Source of the DNA: Butyrivibrio sp.
GTDB lineage: Bacteria > Bacillota_A > Clostridia > Lachnospirales > Lachnospiraceae
Length of the DNA: 14,603 nt
Assembly (NCBI GenBank): GCA_017996845.1
Contig: JAGOGF010000055.1
Coordinates: forward strand, 1 to 14,603
Direction of reading: 5' to 3'
Of this stretch, positions 1 to 7,383 are shown piece by piece (the first letter of the stretch is position 1; each line of letters opens with the position of its first letter). A program made the translations under genes and the position numbers. A model generated the notes under the pieces. The model saw only the letters and a program-made list of their open reading frames with translations. It was not told the DNA's origin and did not search any database.

Positions 1-144
1 TCTGCTCTTTACTTTCTCTGCTCTTTACTTTCTCTGCTCTTTACTTTCTCTGCTCTTTACTTTCTCTGCTCTTTACTTTCTCTGCTCTTTACTTTCTCTG
101 CTCTTTACTTTCTCTGCTCTTTACTTTCTCTGCTCTTTACTTTT
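1..144. repeat. 16-bp tandem repeat array (9 units, runs off the left edge)
   Basis: The plus-strand unit TCTGCTCTTTACTTTC occurs eight times without a mismatch at 1-128. A ninth copy at 129-144 differs only in its last base (T for C). The array reaches base 1, so its true length is unknown. On the minus strand, which is the coding strand here, the unit is GAAAGTAAAGAGCAGA, 14 of 16 purines. The degenerate right-hand copy is coding: it supplies the last residues of the P-type ATPase, and the next copy supplies its stop codon at 121-123. Because 16 is not a multiple of 3, the reading frame shifts with each unit. The single TAA per unit therefore stops any frame within three units. Slippage expansion from the 3' end of the gene is my inference. 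A collapsed or broken assembly at this edge is also possible. Confidence 0.97.
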
Positions 145-2517
145 CCTGAACAGATACTCCTGCGCTCTCTGTTCAATTACTTCAAACAATACCGTCAGAT
201 ATCTCATACAGGGTTCTGTTGCAATTGCAAACAATACGAACAGCATGATACATTCTCTGGACACGTAGGTAATTGCGAACAGATCACTGAAAAAGCGTGC
301 CGTAAATGCAATTCCAATTATGCATCCGATAATAACACTATTTCTGTATTTATTAAGCGGAACACAGATTTTGGCCAGAATCATGAAACCGACAATTGCA
401 AGCAGGAATGTAGATGCAACGGAAACATCTGCCTGAGAAACGCCAAAAATATTTCCAAATACAACAAGTGCTGCAATTGCAAAGAAATCTGTCAATGCTG
501 CCGGCATGGCTTTCAAAAGGACTTTTAGCATAAAACGTCCTGATATCTTCCTGGTATTGGGTTCCATAGCAAGGAAAAATGCCGGAATCCCGATATTGAA
601 CATACTGATCAGCGAAATCTGTGAAGGCTGCAGCGGATAACTCCATACATTTATGATTGCAAAAATCGATAATAAAAGTGAAAAAATATTCTTTACCAGA
701 AAAAGAGTAGACGAGCGTTCAATATTATTAATAATACGCCTACCTTCTGAAACAATCTGCGGCATATGGGAAAAGTCTGAATCCAAAAGTACCACCTGAG
801 CCGCCTGTACAGCTGCATCTGACCCTGCAGCCATGGCAATCGAGCAATCCGCATCTTTCATGGCCAGAATGTCATTTACGCCATCCCCGGTCATTGCAAC
901 TGTTTTCCCCTCTCTTTTAATTGCTTTTACGATTTTCTGCTTCTGTTCCGGTGTTACTCTTCCAAATACGGTACAGCTGCGAACCGCATCACGAATATCT
1001 CCATCACTTTCCAGTCTGGATGCATCCACGTATCTGTCTGCATGCAATATTCCTGCTCTTTTTGCAACTTCAGATACGGTAACAGGGTTATCTCCTGATA
1101 TAACCTTTACTTCTACCCCTTGTCTCACAAAATAATCAAAGGTTTCAGGCGCATTTTGTCGGATCGGATTTTCCAGCAATATGAACATAAGCGGTCTTGC
1201 GGTTCCATTTTCCAATCCGTTTTTGGGAACCGAAACCGATTCATCGATTTTCTGTCCCTCCGGAAGAAATGTTTCCTGATACTGTGCAAATACCAGAACA
1301 CGCAGTCCTTTGCGCGCAAATTCATTTACACGTTCTCTCCATCTGTCATACTGATCATGCAGAATAATTTCCGGTGCTCCCATTAAATAGGTTGCATGCT
1401 CAAACTGAACACTGCTGTATTTATATTTGGATGAAAAAGGGAGATAGGACAGACATCTTTTCTGACTATATGTCTGAAAATATTCTTCCAGCGCTTTCAT
1501 TGTAATATTATCATCCGGAAGTATATTAATATAATCGCCTATCAGTTGTTTCATTCCGGCAAATTCCTGCGGTGTGACCTCCTGCGCCGGGATCGCATCT
1601 GCTACCAGCATGCTGTTATCGGTAATCGTACCGGTCTTGTCCACACACAGTACATCCACTCTTGCCAGGGTCTCAATGCTCTTCATGTCATGCAGCATGA
1701 TCTTATTCATTGCAAGTCTTGTTGCACTCATTACCAGTGCAATGCTGACCAGAAGATACAATCCTTCCGGAATCATTCCGATCACTGCAGCAACCATTGA
1801 GACAACACTTTCACTGAACGTATTTCCATGCAGCATCCCCTGTACAAACAAAGTAATCCCAATTGGTATGATTGCAATACCTGCCGCAATGACCAGTCGA
1901 TTAATGGATCGGATCATTTCAGACTGTTCAACATTGGACATTTTTTTGGCTTTTATCGTCAGCCTAGAAATGTAGGAATCTGCACCGACACGGATAAGCT
2001 TTGCATAACATTCTCCGGAAGCAACAAAACTTCCGGACATCAGTTCCGCATTCTTTACCTTTGTGATTTCATCGGCTTCACCCGTTAAGAGTGCTTCATT
2101 TACTGCTACTTCTCCCTCCATTACGACTGCATCTGCACATATCTGATTGCCCGCCCGAAGAACAATGATATCTCCCAGAACAACTTCCTGTGTCCTGACA
2201 ATTCGCTCTTCTCCATCACGCATTACGCAGACAGTAGGTTCATTCAGTACGGATAAATGATCCAGGATCTTTTTTGCACGCAGTTCCTGAAATATTCCGA
2301 TCAGTGTATTTGCAATAATTACCGGTAAAAAGGTAAGACTGCTGATAGATCCTGCCACAATAAGCAGTATTGCGAGGATCAAAAAAATAAGATTGAAATA
2401 GGTCAGAATATTTTCTTTTAAAATATCCTTCGTTGTTTTCTGTGTATTATCAACCTGAATATTGCCATATCCCTGTCTGAGTGCTTCATGCGCCTGTTCT
2501 GAAGTTAATCCTGTCAT
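121..2517 (-). CDS. CtpE-like P-type cation-transporting ATPase
   Basis: This is a complete P-type ATPase of 798 residues that should pump a cation across the cytoplasmic membrane using ATP. In order it shows an N-terminal segment and helices M1-M2 (about 38-77), the actuator-domain TGE motif (145-147), M3-M4 with PEGL (250-253), the phosphorylated aspartate in DKTGT (D293), a nucleotide-binding domain with GAPE, the hinge motif GDGVND (544-549), and about six C-terminal helices. M4 PEGL without a CPC motif argues against a heavy-metal pump. The pattern from PEGL through the DKTGT region resembles mycobacterial CtpE, a reported calcium importer, so Ca2+ is the best guess but not proven. An ATG 12 bases upstream (2529) is in frame, but AGGA sits 5 bases before the ATG at 2517, so I prefer that start. 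The C-terminus (K-S-K-E-Q-R-K) is encoded by the tandem repeat. It follows minE but is separated from it by a terminator. Confidence 0.93.
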   Translation of the reverse strand: MTGLTSEQAHEALRQGYGNIQVDNTQKTTKDILKENILTYFNLIFLILAILLIVAGSISSLTFLPVIIANTLIGIFQELRAKKILDHLSVLNEPTVCVMRDGEERIVRTQEVVLGDIIVLRAGNQICADAVVMEGEVAVNEALLTGEADEITKVKNAELMSGSFVASGECYAKLIRVGADSYISRLTIKAKKMSNVEQSEMIRSINRLVIAAGIAIIPIGITLFVQGMLHGNTFSESVVSMVAAVIGMIPEGLYLLVSIALVMSATRLAMNKIMLHDMKSIETLARVDVLCVDKTGTITDNSMLVADAIPAQEVTPQEFAGMKQLIGDYINILPDDNITMKALEEYFQTYSQKRCLSYLPFSSKYKYSSVQFEHATYLMGAPEIILHDQYDRWRERVNEFARKGLRVLVFAQYQETFLPEGQKIDESVSVPKNGLENGTARPLMFILLENPIRQNAPETFDYFVRQGVEVKVISGDNPVTVSEVAKRAGILHADRYVDASRLESDGDIRDAVRSCTVFGRVTPEQKQKIVKAIKREGKTVAMTGDGVNDILAMKDADCSIAMAAGSDAAVQAAQVVLLDSDFSHMPQIVSEGRRIINNIERSSTLFLVKNIFSLLLSIFAIINVWSYPLQPSQISLISMFNIGIPAFFLAMEPNTRKISGRFMLKVLLKAMPAALTDFFAIAALVVFGNIFGVSQADVSVASTFLLAIVGFMILAKICVPLNKYRNSVIIGCIIGIAFTARFFSDLFAITYVSRECIMLFVLFAIATEPCMRYLTVLFEVIEQRAQEYLFRKSKEQRK

Positions 2518-2602
2518 TTTGATCCTCATTTCCGTGCTTTCTGCACGCGCATAGCTGTTCTTATGTCACAAATTGTATGTTTTTAAATAAAATCAATCAC
2601 AT

Positions 2603-2631
2603 ATAATCTGATTCATTAGAATTCGTATCAA
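2603..2631 (-). promoter_or_regulatory. candidate sigma-A promoter for the P-type ATPase
   Basis: On the minus strand TTGATA (2626-2631, 5 of 6 to consensus) lies 17 bases from GATTAT (2603-2608, 4 of 6). It sits in the only intergenic space between the minCDE terminator and the ATPase start, about 85 bases upstream of that start. The region is AT-rich, so a chance match is quite possible. No operator is obvious. Confidence 0.3.
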
Positions 2632-2640
2632 TATCATCAC

Positions 2641-2679
2641 AAAATAAAGAGATAGCAGGCTGTTTATTCAGCCTGCTAT
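2641..2679 (-). terminator. intrinsic terminator of minCDE
   Basis: A perfect 11-bp stem pairs 2652-2662 (ATAGCAGGCTG) with 2669-2679 (CAGCCTGCTAT) across a 6-base loop. On the minus strand it is followed by CTCTTTATTTT (2651 down to 2641). It lies 14 bases after the minE stop codon, the expected place for a Rho-independent terminator of the min operon. It also insulates the ATPase gene. Confidence 0.88.
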
Positions 2680-2693
2680 ACTTTGACGCAATA

Positions 2694-2984
2694 TTATTGT
2701 TCTGTCTTTTTGGCAGTATGGTTCATATTCCGGATCGGAATATTTGCATATAAAGCAGGCACTGTTTTTGTGCCATTATCATCTGTTTCCATCTCTGTGA
2801 TCTTGATATCAAGACCCTCCTGATCCACTTCAACATATTTGGAAAGGACTTCAATAATATCATTTTTGATCCGGTCCATAATTTCAGGAGAACACGTGGA
2901 CCGATCAGATACCAGAACCATTTTCAGACGATCTTTGGCAACATCGCCTGAATTTTTCTTTTTAAAAAAATCTGACAGTTTCAT
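2694..2984 (-). CDS. minE: cell division topological specificity factor MinE
   Basis: MinE, 96 residues, stimulates MinD ATPase at the membrane and so drives the spatial patterning of MinCD that keeps the FtsZ ring at midcell. The N-terminus MKLSDFF is a typical amphipathic membrane-contact segment. The MinD-binding stretch AKDRLKMVLVSDR is at 16-28, and the rest fits the beta-rich dimerisation domain (GLDIKITEM and following). Length is normal for the family. GGGGAG seven bases before the ATG fixes the start, and it lies next to the minD stop, 14 bases away, so the two are probably translationally coupled. It is last in minC-minD-minE, followed by a strong terminator. A MinE rather than DivIVA/MinJ-based system is usual in many clostridia. 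Confidence 0.96.
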   Translation of the reverse strand: MKLSDFFKKKNSGDVAKDRLKMVLVSDRSTCSPEIMDRIKNDIIEVLSKYVEVDQEGLDIKITEMETDDNGTKTVPALYANIPIRNMNHTAKKTEQ

Positions 2985-2998
2985 CCTGTATCTCCCCT

Positions 2999-3793
2999 TT
3001 ATTTCTTTTTAAATACACCTGCAATCGCTCCAAATAGACCCTTTTTGGCGTCAAGATCAAGAAATGGAACCTGTTCGCCGGTAATTCTGCGACATACATT
3101 CATATAAGCCTGCCCTGCAAGTGACTTGCTGTCTCCTACAAGCGGCTCACCACGATTGGTAGCCACAACAACATCTTCATCATCCGGAACAACACCCAGC
3201 AGATCAACACGCAGTACATCAACTACATCATCTGCAGACATCATATCGCCGCGTTTCACCATATCAGGACGAAGTCTGTTCACAATCAACTGTGTCTGTT
3301 TCATCTCTTCTGCTTCCAACAGTCCGATAATACGATCTGCATCTCTTACTGCAGAAACTTCTGGTGTTGTTACTATAATTGCTCTGTCTGCACCTGCAAT
3401 TGCATTCTTGAATCCCTGTTCAATTCCCGCAGGACAATCAATGATTACATAATCAAACTCCTGCTTCAGTTCCTGCGTTAATATCTTCATCTGTTCAGGT
3501 GTCACGCTTGTCTTATCACGCTGCTGCGCTGCTGCAATCAGATACAGGTTGTCATTATCCTTATTCTTGATCATTGCCTGCTTTAATTTGCAATTGCCTT
3601 CAACAATATCCACAAGATTATACACGATACGATTCTCAAGTCCCAAAACAACATCCAGGTTTCTAAGACCTATATCTGTATCAACAAGTATGACTTTCTT
3701 ATTCAACATTGAAAGTCCTGTACCTACATTGGCTGTAGTTGTTGTCTTACCTACCCCGCCCTTTCCAGATGTTATTACAATAACTTCACCCAT
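2999..3793 (-). CDS. minD: septum site-determining ATPase MinD
   Basis: MinD, 265 residues, is the membrane-cycling ParA/MinD-type ATPase that recruits MinC to block FtsZ assembly away from midcell. The deviant Walker A motif GKGGVGKTT is at 10-18, with the signature lysine K11. VDTDIGLRNLDVVLGLEN follows near residue 40, and the Walker B-like DYVIIDCPAG comes later. The C-terminus GLFGAIAGVFKKK is the amphipathic membrane-targeting helix. GGAGG eight bases before the ATG at 3793 decides the start; a TTG five codons upstream overlaps that ribosome binding site and is unlikely to be used. It lies 35 bases after minC and 14 before minE. Flagellar loci also carry MinD relatives (FlhG/YlxH), but the conserved C-terminus and minC/minE neighbours make this true MinD. 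Confidence 0.97.
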   Translation of the reverse strand: MGEVIVITSGKGGVGKTTTTANVGTGLSMLNKKVILVDTDIGLRNLDVVLGLENRIVYNLVDIVEGNCKLKQAMIKNKDNDNLYLIAAAQQRDKTSVTPEQMKILTQELKQEFDYVIIDCPAGIEQGFKNAIAGADRAIIVTTPEVSAVRDADRIIGLLEAEEMKQTQLIVNRLRPDMVKRGDMMSADDVVDVLRVDLLGVVPDDEDVVVATNRGEPLVGDSKSLAGQAYMNVCRRITGEQVPFLDLDAKKGLFGAIAGVFKKK

Positions 3794-3828
3794 TCTGATA
3801 TCCTCCAATTATGGTATTTGTATCTTAT

Positions 3829-4596
3829 TTAGAAAAACTGACTGTCTTTGATAAACTGTTCCGTAAAAATGCTTCTGATAATCTGACCCGTAGAAATAAA
3901 TGCAACTTCAGGTCCTTTGATCATATTTCTGTTATGACGCCCAAGGAATTTGCCGCTCCTGCCACCTTCCTCATTTGGAGAAACAGCGATTGCATCTGCT
4001 ATTCTGACCTGCAAAGGATGAAAATCATTTGACATAATGAATGCATTCTGATTACCCGTCGCTCCGGCAAACGCATTTCCCATAAGCGATCCTATCACAA
4101 AAATACTTCCATCTGAAATAATACTTCCACCCGGATTCACATCTCCCAAAATAATCAGACTATGTTCTGATCTAAGTGATTGCCCGGATCTGACATTTCC
4201 TTTATATATAAATGCATTTCCGGTAGATGGATTTTCCATCACAGCCGCCTTACGCTTATCCTGCACTCTTTCAGGTACCGGAACCGTTTTGGCTATATCG
4301 GAATGTTTTTTCTGATTGATATATTTCTCAAAAGTCTCATCCAGACTTCCATTCTCCTGTATCACACATACAATATCAAGATCTGTGTGCTCTGCTATAA
4401 TCTTCAGGACATCCGCTTCCTGTTCCTGCGTCAGTTCCTTTCCACGCACCATCAGCCCCATCCGCGCTTTCCCAAGAAATGCAGATGCTTCATCAAACTT
4501 ATGTGCGATTTCTCCCTGAAGCAGTTCATAGGGCTGTTTTGCATCCAAAACAAGAATAATTCCGGATCTGACACCCTTAATCATTACAGATTCCAT
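3829..4596 (-). CDS. minC: septum site-determining protein MinC
   Basis: MinC is the FtsZ polymerisation inhibitor recruited to the membrane by MinD. The call of 255 residues is slightly longer than B. subtilis MinC (about 226). The N-terminal domain opens with SVMIKGVRSGIILVLD, the usual MinC start pattern. A variable linker follows around residues 100-145. The C-terminal right-handed beta-helix has the glycine-rich pattern ILGDVNPGGSIISDGSIFVIG, then GSLMGNAFAGATGNQNAFI and HPLQVRIADAIA, the MinD-binding surface region. The start is uncertain: an in-frame GTG at 4608 has AGGA six bases upstream, while the ATG at 4596 has GGGAG eleven bases upstream, and MIKG at 4584 is also possible. It is the first gene of the min operon, just after the tsf terminator. 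Confidence 0.93.
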   Translation of the reverse strand: MESVMIKGVRSGIILVLDAKQPYELLQGEIAHKFDEASAFLGKARMGLMVRGKELTQEQEADVLKIIAEHTDLDIVCVIQENGSLDETFEKYINQKKHSDIAKTVPVPERVQDKRKAAVMENPSTGNAFIYKGNVRSGQSLRSEHSLIILGDVNPGGSIISDGSIFVIGSLMGNAFAGATGNQNAFIMSNDFHPLQVRIADAIAVSPNEEGGRSGKFLGRHNRNMIKGPEVAFISTGQIIRSIFTEQFIKDSQFF

Positions 4597-4644
4597 ATTA
4601 AGCAACACTCCCGATCCTACAGTCTGAAAATCATACTCCCTTAT

Positions 4645-4653
4645 CTTATATCA
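4645..4653 (-). promoter_or_regulatory. minC: candidate extended -10 promoter of minCDE
   Basis: The minus strand carries TGATATAAG, a TGn extended -10 followed by TATAAG (5 of 6). It lies about 50 bases upstream of the minC start and directly beyond the T tail of the tsf terminator. A recognisable -35 is missing at 17 bases, which is acceptable for an extended -10 promoter. This would let the min genes be expressed independently of rpsB-tsf. Confidence 0.35.
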
Positions 4654-4660
4654 TTTGATT

Positions 4661-4700
4661 CATAAAAGAAAGAGGTCCCGGGATAAAAACCGAGACCTCC
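4661..4700 (-). terminator. intrinsic terminator of rpsB-tsf
   Basis: In the minus-strand RNA, GAGGTCTCGG (4699 to 4690) pairs with CCGGGACCTC (4681 to 4672) over an 8-base loop, fully paired with one G-U. It is followed by TTTCTTTTATG. It lies about 45 bases after the tsf stop. A second, AT-rich imperfect stem at about 4705-4728 lies between them and may assist, but I do not call it separately. Confidence 0.85.
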
Positions 4701-4743
4701 ATAAGTTCTTTTCTCCGAAAAAGAGCTTTACCGTGTATAACAA

Positions 4744-5697
4744 TTACTTTGTCATACCTGCCTGTTTTGCAACTTCTTCCGCAAAGTTCTCATTCTTCTT
4801 TTCGATGCCCTCACCGGTCTCAAAACGAACAAATCTTGTAATGGAAAGATTTGCATGATTCTGCTTTGCAACCTGTGCAACATACTGTGCAACAGTCTGT
4901 TTGCCATCTTCTGCCTTAACGTATACCTGTTCATTCAGACAGATTTCTTTCAGTTCCTTGCTAAGTCTTCCGATCAGCATCTTCTCAATAATCTGCTGCG
5001 GCTTTCTCTTATCTTCCGGAAGCTCTTCATTTTCATTGAGTGCCTGTGCAAGAAGAATTTCCTTCTCATGATTTCTGTATTCTTCGGATACGTCATTCAT
5101 ATCAACATACTTCGGAGCCAGCGCTGCAACCTGCATTGCAATGTTTTTGAGTGCTTCTTTGATATCATCATTTACAACATCGGTAGCTGCTTCTACAAGA
5201 ACTGCAATTCTTCCTGCCCCATGCAGATAGGGAACAACAATACCATTCTCAGCTGTTACCTTTTCAAAACGACGAATGCTGAGTTTCTCACTGATAACAG
5301 ATGTAATCTCAACAAGAGCTTCCTGAACTGTTTCTTCCGAATTCTTTACCCACTTTTCAGCCATGAATGCATCCATATCAGCTGCGCTGCTGTTAACTGC
5401 CTGCTCAGCAACTGCTTCTACAAACGCCTGAAACTTCTCGTTCTGTGCAACAAAGTCAGTCTCGGAATTCACTTCAACAACTGCTGCTGTCTGATCATCC
5501 TTAACAGCAATTCTTGTAAGACCTTCTGCAGCAATTCTGTTTGCTTTTTTCTCAGCTTTTGCCTGACCATTCTTTCTCAGGAACTCAACTGCTTCTTCCA
5601 TATTACCGTCTGTCTCACTAAGTGCCTTCTTGCATTCCATCATGCCTGCACCGGTTGACTCACGTAATTCTTTTACCATTGCTGCTGTGATAGCCAT
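4744..5697 (-). CDS. tsf: translation elongation factor Ts
   Basis: EF-Ts, 317 residues, is the guanine nucleotide exchange factor that recycles EF-Tu from GDP to GTP form in the cytoplasm. The N-terminal UBA-like domain has LRESTGAGMMECKKAL (11-26). The core exchange signature TDFVAQNEKF is at 80-89, with D81 and F82 in the EF-Tu contact motif. The C-terminal half carries the second core subdomain (QVAALAPKY and following) and a charged helical segment, then the C-terminal module ending EEVAKQAGMTK. The length is slightly above B. subtilis (about 293), as is common in clostridia. GAGGGA about eight bases before the ATG supports the start. It lies 35 bases after rpsB, the usual bacterial pairing, and ends at a clear terminator. 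Confidence 0.97.
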   Translation of the reverse strand: MAITAAMVKELRESTGAGMMECKKALSETDGNMEEAVEFLRKNGQAKAEKKANRIAAEGLTRIAVKDDQTAAVVEVNSETDFVAQNEKFQAFVEAVAEQAVNSSAADMDAFMAEKWVKNSEETVQEALVEITSVISEKLSIRRFEKVTAENGIVVPYLHGAGRIAVLVEAATDVVNDDIKEALKNIAMQVAALAPKYVDMNDVSEEYRNHEKEILLAQALNENEELPEDKRKPQQIIEKMLIGRLSKELKEICLNEQVYVKAEDGKQTVAQYVAQVAKQNHANLSITRFVRFETGEGIEKKNENFAEEVAKQAGMTK

Positions 5698-5732
5698 TAT
5701 ATTTGTCCCTCTCTATATCAGAATCTATTCAA

Positions 5733-6473
5733 TCAGTTATTTTCAACCGCTTCAACTGCTTCTTCAGCAACCGTTTCAGTTACCGCTTCTGCGCCCTGTT
5801 TTGCTTCAATTACAGCATCTGCCATCTTGCCGACAATCAGTTTTACGGCTCTGATTGCATCATCATTACCAGGAATGATATAGTCAAGTTCTTCAGGATC
5901 ACAGTTTGTGTCACCAATACCAATCAATGTGATTCCAAGTGTTTGAGCTTCCTGTACGCAGATTCTTTCCTTCTTGGGATCTACAACAAAGATCGCATCC
6001 GGAATTCTCTTCATATCTCTGATACCGCCAAGATTCTTATCCAGTTTCTCATATTCTTTCTTCAGTCCTGCAACTTCTTTCTTAGGCAGAACATCAAAAG
6101 TTCCATCTTCCTGCATCTTTTCAATTTTCTTCAGTCTGTCAATTCTGCTCTGGATGGTTCTGAAGTTGGTCAGCATACCACCAAGCCATCTTTCATTTAC
6201 AAAATACATACCGCAACGCTCAGCTTCGGATTTAACAGCATCCTGTGCCTGCTTCTTTGTTCCAACAAAAAGGATTGTTCCACCCTGTTCAGCAATTTCA
6301 AAAACTGCCTTGTAAGCTTCATCAACCTTAACAACAGATTTCTGCAGATCAATGATATGAATACCATTTCTCTCTGTGAAGATGTAAGGAGCCATTTTAG
6401 GATTCCATCTTCTTGTCTGATGTCCGAAATGTACACCTGCTTCCAGTAACTGTTTCATACTAACAACGTTCAT
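5733..6473 (-). CDS. rpsB: 30S ribosomal protein S2
   Basis: Ribosomal protein S2, 246 residues, is a late-binding 30S subunit protein needed for S1 or mRNA docking. The N-terminal signature [20 protein letters not shown] is at 6-25, and the family motif near 195 ([12 protein letters not shown], then [22 protein letters not shown]) is intact. The acidic C-terminal tail rich in Ala, Glu and Val is usual. GGAGG seven bases before the ATG at 6473 fixes the start; upstream in-frame codons lie in the untranslated leader. It is preceded by its own promoter and a structured leader rather than being tightly joined to the flagellar genes, though some read-through from them is possible. Confidence 0.98.
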   Translation of the reverse strand: MNVVSMKQLLEAGVHFGHQTRRWNPKMAPYIFTERNGIHIIDLQKSVVKVDEAYKAVFEIAEQGGTILFVGTKKQAQDAVKSEAERCGMYFVNERWLGGMLTNFRTIQSRIDRLKKIEKMQEDGTFDVLPKKEVAGLKKEYEKLDKNLGGIRDMKRIPDAIFVVDPKKERICVQEAQTLGITLIGIGDTNCDPEELDYIIPGNDDAIRAVKLIVGKMADAVIEAKQGAEAVTETVAEEAVEAVENN

Positions 6474-6652
6474 GATATTACCTCCATTTGGTTTTTCTTC
6501 CGTACATCCCTGACTCATGTATCTGCAGAAGAACGTTACCACTGCAGTAAGCTCCGTTTTGATCATGCTTCAGCATGACACCGGAAACGGAATAGAATAT
6601 ACGTGTTTTATTATGTTCCGTCATTTTGACGGACTGCGGCCTTACCACAGCT
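6474..6652 (-). promoter_or_regulatory. structured 5' leader of rpsB-tsf (possible S2 autoregulatory RNA)
   Basis: About 175 nt separate the likely transcription start from rpsB. The leader holds a perfect 7-bp hairpin with a 3-base loop (6617-6623 with 6627-6633, TCCGTCA/TGACGGA). It also holds a two-tier structure in which TCCGTTT/AAACGGA (6553-6559 with 6585-6591) encloses TCATGC/GCATGA (6563-6568 with 6573-6578). Neither hairpin is followed by a T run, so they are not terminators. A structured leader before a ribosomal protein operon often binds the encoded protein and represses translation. That role is inferred, and I cannot match it to a named RNA family. Confidence 0.5.
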
Positions 6653-6657
6653 CTACA

Positions 6658-6686
6658 ATATTATCATATAATATAAGAGATGGCAA
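6658..6686 (-). promoter_or_regulatory. rpsB: promoter of rpsB-tsf overlapping a terminator hairpin
   Basis: On the minus strand TTGCCA (6681-6686, 5 of 6) is 17 bases from TAATAT (6658-6663, 4 of 6). The -10 has an upstream TGA that makes it an extended -10. GATAAT, two bases upstream, is an alternative -10 core at 15-base spacing. The -35 hexamer lies inside the stem of the hairpin at 6677-6708. Position and the gene served make a promoter here likely. Confidence 0.55.
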
Positions 6687-6708
6687 GTGTTTTTCACACT
6701 GCCATCTC
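6677..6708 (-). terminator. terminator hairpin ending the fla/che operon
   Basis: The arms 6677-6690 and 6696-6708 pair over 13 bp with a single bulged A and a 5-base loop. It lies about 30 bases beyond the stop of the last flagellar-operon gene. The downstream minus-strand tract is TTATATTATATG, which is AT-rich but lacks a clean U run. Termination may therefore be partial, allowing some flagellar transcripts to continue into rpsB. Confidence 0.65.
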
Positions 6709-6738
6709 AGGATTTCACATTGCAGACAGAAGCCTTTT

Positions 6739-7371
6739 CTAATGTGTAATAATGGACGCAATCATCTCATACGATGCACCACCCGGGATAGATTTGCTGC
6801 CTGCCCTGATAAGCCTGTCCAATCCCCTGTCAATCAGATATCTGTTAAAAGAATCTGCTGAATCAATCAATCCTGCATTTTCAAGTATAGTGCTGATCAC
6901 ATCTGATCCTGCACCTTTTGGAATCACAATTACTGTGCTCTCTTCCTGAACAGATTTTGCATCAGTCTGCGTATCTGCTGCAGTCGCTGCGGTCTGCTCA
7001 GCTGCTGTGGAAGATGCAGAAGCTGCTGAATCATTTTTTTCTGTTTCTGCTGATGCCTGCGTCTGTGCAGCCATTTCTGAAACTGTCGCAGTTGAAGCAG
7101 ACTTCCCTTCGTTGATTTCCTGAGATATTTCCTTTCCAGCCTGATCCATTGTCTGATCGGATGAAGCGTTATCTTTTTTCGATTCACTTTCAGCACCTCC
7201 ATCTGCGCTGCCGGTCAATACCGATCCGTCGATCATTCCCAGTTCCAGTGCTCTGGATCTGATCTGCGCATCAGTCATTTCTGTCGTTTTCTGCCCGGAA
7301 TGCAATCCCACTATAATCGTAGCTACGATAAGTCCAACTCCAAGACCTCGAAGATAAAATTTCAATTTCAT
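6739..7371 (-). CDS. membrane protein resembling the non-catalytic part of MltG/YceG
   Basis: This 210-residue protein has one N-terminal membrane helix (about 7-24). A short segment with IRSRALELGM follows (37-46), then a long low-complexity Ser/Ala/Glu/Thr linker (about 55-145) that should lie outside the membrane. The small C-terminal domain starts VIVIPKGAGSDVISTILENAGL, then a phenylalanine-containing helix, and near the end GGASYEMIASII. The pattern (a basic/glycine turn followed by a helix ending in a 'gli/vi' element, and a late G-x-S-x-x-x-I-x-x-I) resembles the LysM-like region of MltG endolytic transglycosylases. The large catalytic domain is absent, so I do not expect enzyme activity. 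A wall-binding or anchoring role is inferred. GAGG six bases before the ATG supports the start, 12 bases after the preceding gene. Databases may label it MltG. Confidence 0.8.
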   Translation of the reverse strand: MKLKFYLRGLGVGLIVATIIVGLHSGQKTTEMTDAQIRSRALELGMIDGSVLTGSADGGAESESKKDNASSDQTMDQAGKEISQEINEGKSASTATVSEMAAQTQASAETEKNDSAASASSTAAEQTAATAADTQTDAKSVQEESTVIVIPKGAGSDVISTILENAGLIDSADSFNRYLIDRGLDRLIRAGSKSIPGGASYEMIASIITH

Positions 7372-7383
7372 TCACTGCCTCAT

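Noticed and set aside
1..144. CRISPR array or iteron-like origin
   Set aside because: The units are directly adjacent with no spacers and no cas genes nearby; replication initiator genes or DnaA boxes are also absent.
2999..3793. Flagellar MinD relative FlhG/YlxH
   Set aside because: The minC and minE neighbours and the C-terminal amphipathic helix identify it as MinD proper.
3794..3808. Upstream TTG start for minD
   Set aside because: The codon lies inside the GGAGG ribosome binding site of the normal ATG, and MinD proteins start close to the P-loop.
4855..5658. Long open frame on the plus strand opposite tsf
   Set aside because: It is the antisense shadow of a conserved gene, cysteine- and phenylalanine-rich with no known motifs, and lacks a convincing ribosome binding site.
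6617..6633. Terminator in the rpsB leader
   Set aside because: The perfect hairpin is not followed by a T run on the minus strand; it fits a leader structure better.
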